A DNA stretch of 64,000 nucleotides from Halomonas smyrnensis AAD6 (GTDB lineage Bacteria > Pseudomonadota > Gammaproteobacteria > Pseudomonadales > Halomonadaceae), in NCBI RefSeq assembly GCF_000265245.1, contig NZ_AJKS02000005.1, positions 186,001 through 250,000 of the forward strand. Reading direction: 5' to 3'. Each line of letters opens with the position of its first letter. Within the stretch, counting starts at the first letter, position 1. The translations under genes were made by a program, and so were the position numbers. Below, piece after piece: positions 63,368 to 64,000 of the stretch. Under the pieces are notes generated by a model. That model saw nothing but the letters and a program-made list of their open reading frames with translations, made no database searches and was not told the DNA's origin.

Positions 63368-64000
63368 GTGCCCGGGCGCCGTTCCCGCCTGCTGGGGCTG
63401 GCCCTGTGCCTGCCCCTGCTGTTCGGCGGCTGCGCTAGCCAGCGCAGCACCGATGGCGCCCCGGCCATCGAGGCCCCGAACGACACCCCCGCCACGGTCG
63501 AGACGTCCTTCCGGCGGCTATCCGATCGCGTCTACACGCCGCCGGAATGGCCCGCCCCGCTGACCGCCCAGGTCTATCTGCCGGACACCCCGGGCGAAGC
63601 CCGTCGCCCGGCGGCGCTGGTCGTCCACGGCGGCGGCTGGCAGCGACGCGACCCCGGCGACATGGTGCCGATCGCCGAACGACTGGCCGCCCGCGGCTTC
63701 GTGGTCGCCAACGTCGCCTACCGCTTCGCTCCCGACCATCGCTTCCCCGCCCAGCTGCACGATCTGCAGATCGCCATGGCCTGGCTGCATGATCATGCCG
63801 ACGCCTGGCGCATCGACACCGATCGCATCGTGGGCGTGGGCTATTCCAGCGGCGCCCACCTTGTCAGCCTGCTCGGCGTGCAGCGGCCGGACTCCCCGCT
63901 CGATACGCCCTACGGCGGCGACAGGACGCGCCTGGCCGCGGTGGTGGCCGGCGGCCTGCCCAGCGACCTGATGAAGTTCGACGACGGCCGCCTGGTCAGG
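63368..64000 (+). CDS. Lipoprotein alpha/beta hydrolase, 3' end missing
   Basis: At least 211 residues, open at the right edge. GTG 63368 starts a lipoprotein signal peptide with lipobox LFGGC (cysteine near residue 24). The body is an esterase/lipase-like alpha/beta hydrolase: oxyanion-hole motif VVHGGGW, then VANVAYRFAPDHRFPAQLHDLQIAMAW and nucleophile elbow GYSSGAH with the catalytic serine. The pattern matches the hormone-sensitive-lipase/kynurenine-formamidase-like class. The Asp and His of the triad lie beyond the window. Substrate unknown. Confidence 0.85.
   Translation, partial: MPGRRSRLLGLALCLPLLFGGCASQRSTDGAPAIEAPNDTPATVETSFRRLSDRVYTPPEWPAPLTAQVYLPDTPGEARRPAALVVHGGGWQRRDPGDMVPIAERLAARGFVVANVAYRFAPDHRFPAQLHDLQIAMAWLHDHADAWRIDTDRIVGVGYSSGAHLVSLLGVQRPDSPLDTPYGGDRTRLAAVVAGGLPSDLMKFDDGRLVR

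Overview
The window is a chromosomal segment of a GC-rich gammaproteobacterium, most likely a moderate halophile of the Halomonadaceae. The basis is GC-rich codon use, the conserved gene blocks (gloB-yafS-rnhA-dnaQ, cysS-glnS/ppiB-lpxH, tig-clpP-clpX-lon-hupB-ppiD) and an osmF-yehYXW-type betaine transporter. The genus is inference. I see no prophage, insertion sequence, rRNA operon or CRISPR array. Nearly every base is explained by about 50 protein genes and four tRNA genes, two of which are identical tRNA-His copies.

Layout. 1-6.3 kb: sohB (cut by the left edge), an SCP2 protein, nudC-dnaQ-rnhA-yafS (minus strand), gloB and mltD. 6.3-12.2 kb: the yejABEF peptide/microcin C importer. 12.3-20.6 kb: a membrane diguanylate cyclase, rsuA, yafV, rarD, a periplasmic-sensor EAL protein and a SelD-type flavoprotein. 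20.6-26.6 kb: metY, a GntR regulator, a small protein, a tandem universal stress protein and the 5-oxoprolinase genes pxpABC. 26.7-33.2 kb: a complete MksBEFG (Wadjet/JetABCD-type) SMC system in the order B-E-F-G. 33.7-39.0 kb: a branched-chain 2-oxo acid dehydrogenase operon (E1alpha-E1beta-E2) followed after about 20 bp by a Hanks-type protein kinase. 39.4-43.3 kb: osmF-yehYXW. 43.4-45.9 kb: a DUF1853 protein, two small orphan genes and a HepT-MntA toxin-antitoxin pair. 46-51.7 kb: cysS, glnS, ppiB, lpxH and a COG0523 GTPase. 52-60.6 kb: the proteostasis block ppiD, hupB, lon, clpX, clpP, tig. 60.8-64 kb: tRNA-His x2, tRNA-Arg, tRNA-Pro, folD, mtnN and the start of a lipoprotein alpha/beta hydrolase.

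The least explained signal is a dispersed intergenic element. Three long copies (8199-8372 +, 33233-33412 +, 39188-39358 -) and one short copy (33524-33620 -) share an architecture: an outer stem, an inner stem, a row of small hairpins and a conserved 3' strand. Several arms differ in sequence between copies but keep their pairing, which points to selection on structure. Several of its hairpin loops carry ARGGAT, the core of the CsrA/RsmA binding consensus. This could be a repeat-derived structured RNA or a REP/MITE-like DNA element.

Other points of interest are the MksBEFG locus with its compact Toprim nuclease, the kinase placed in the bkd operon, a LiuR-like palindrome upstream of that operon, a sigma-32-like promoter before lon, and tandem repeats at the start of yehY.
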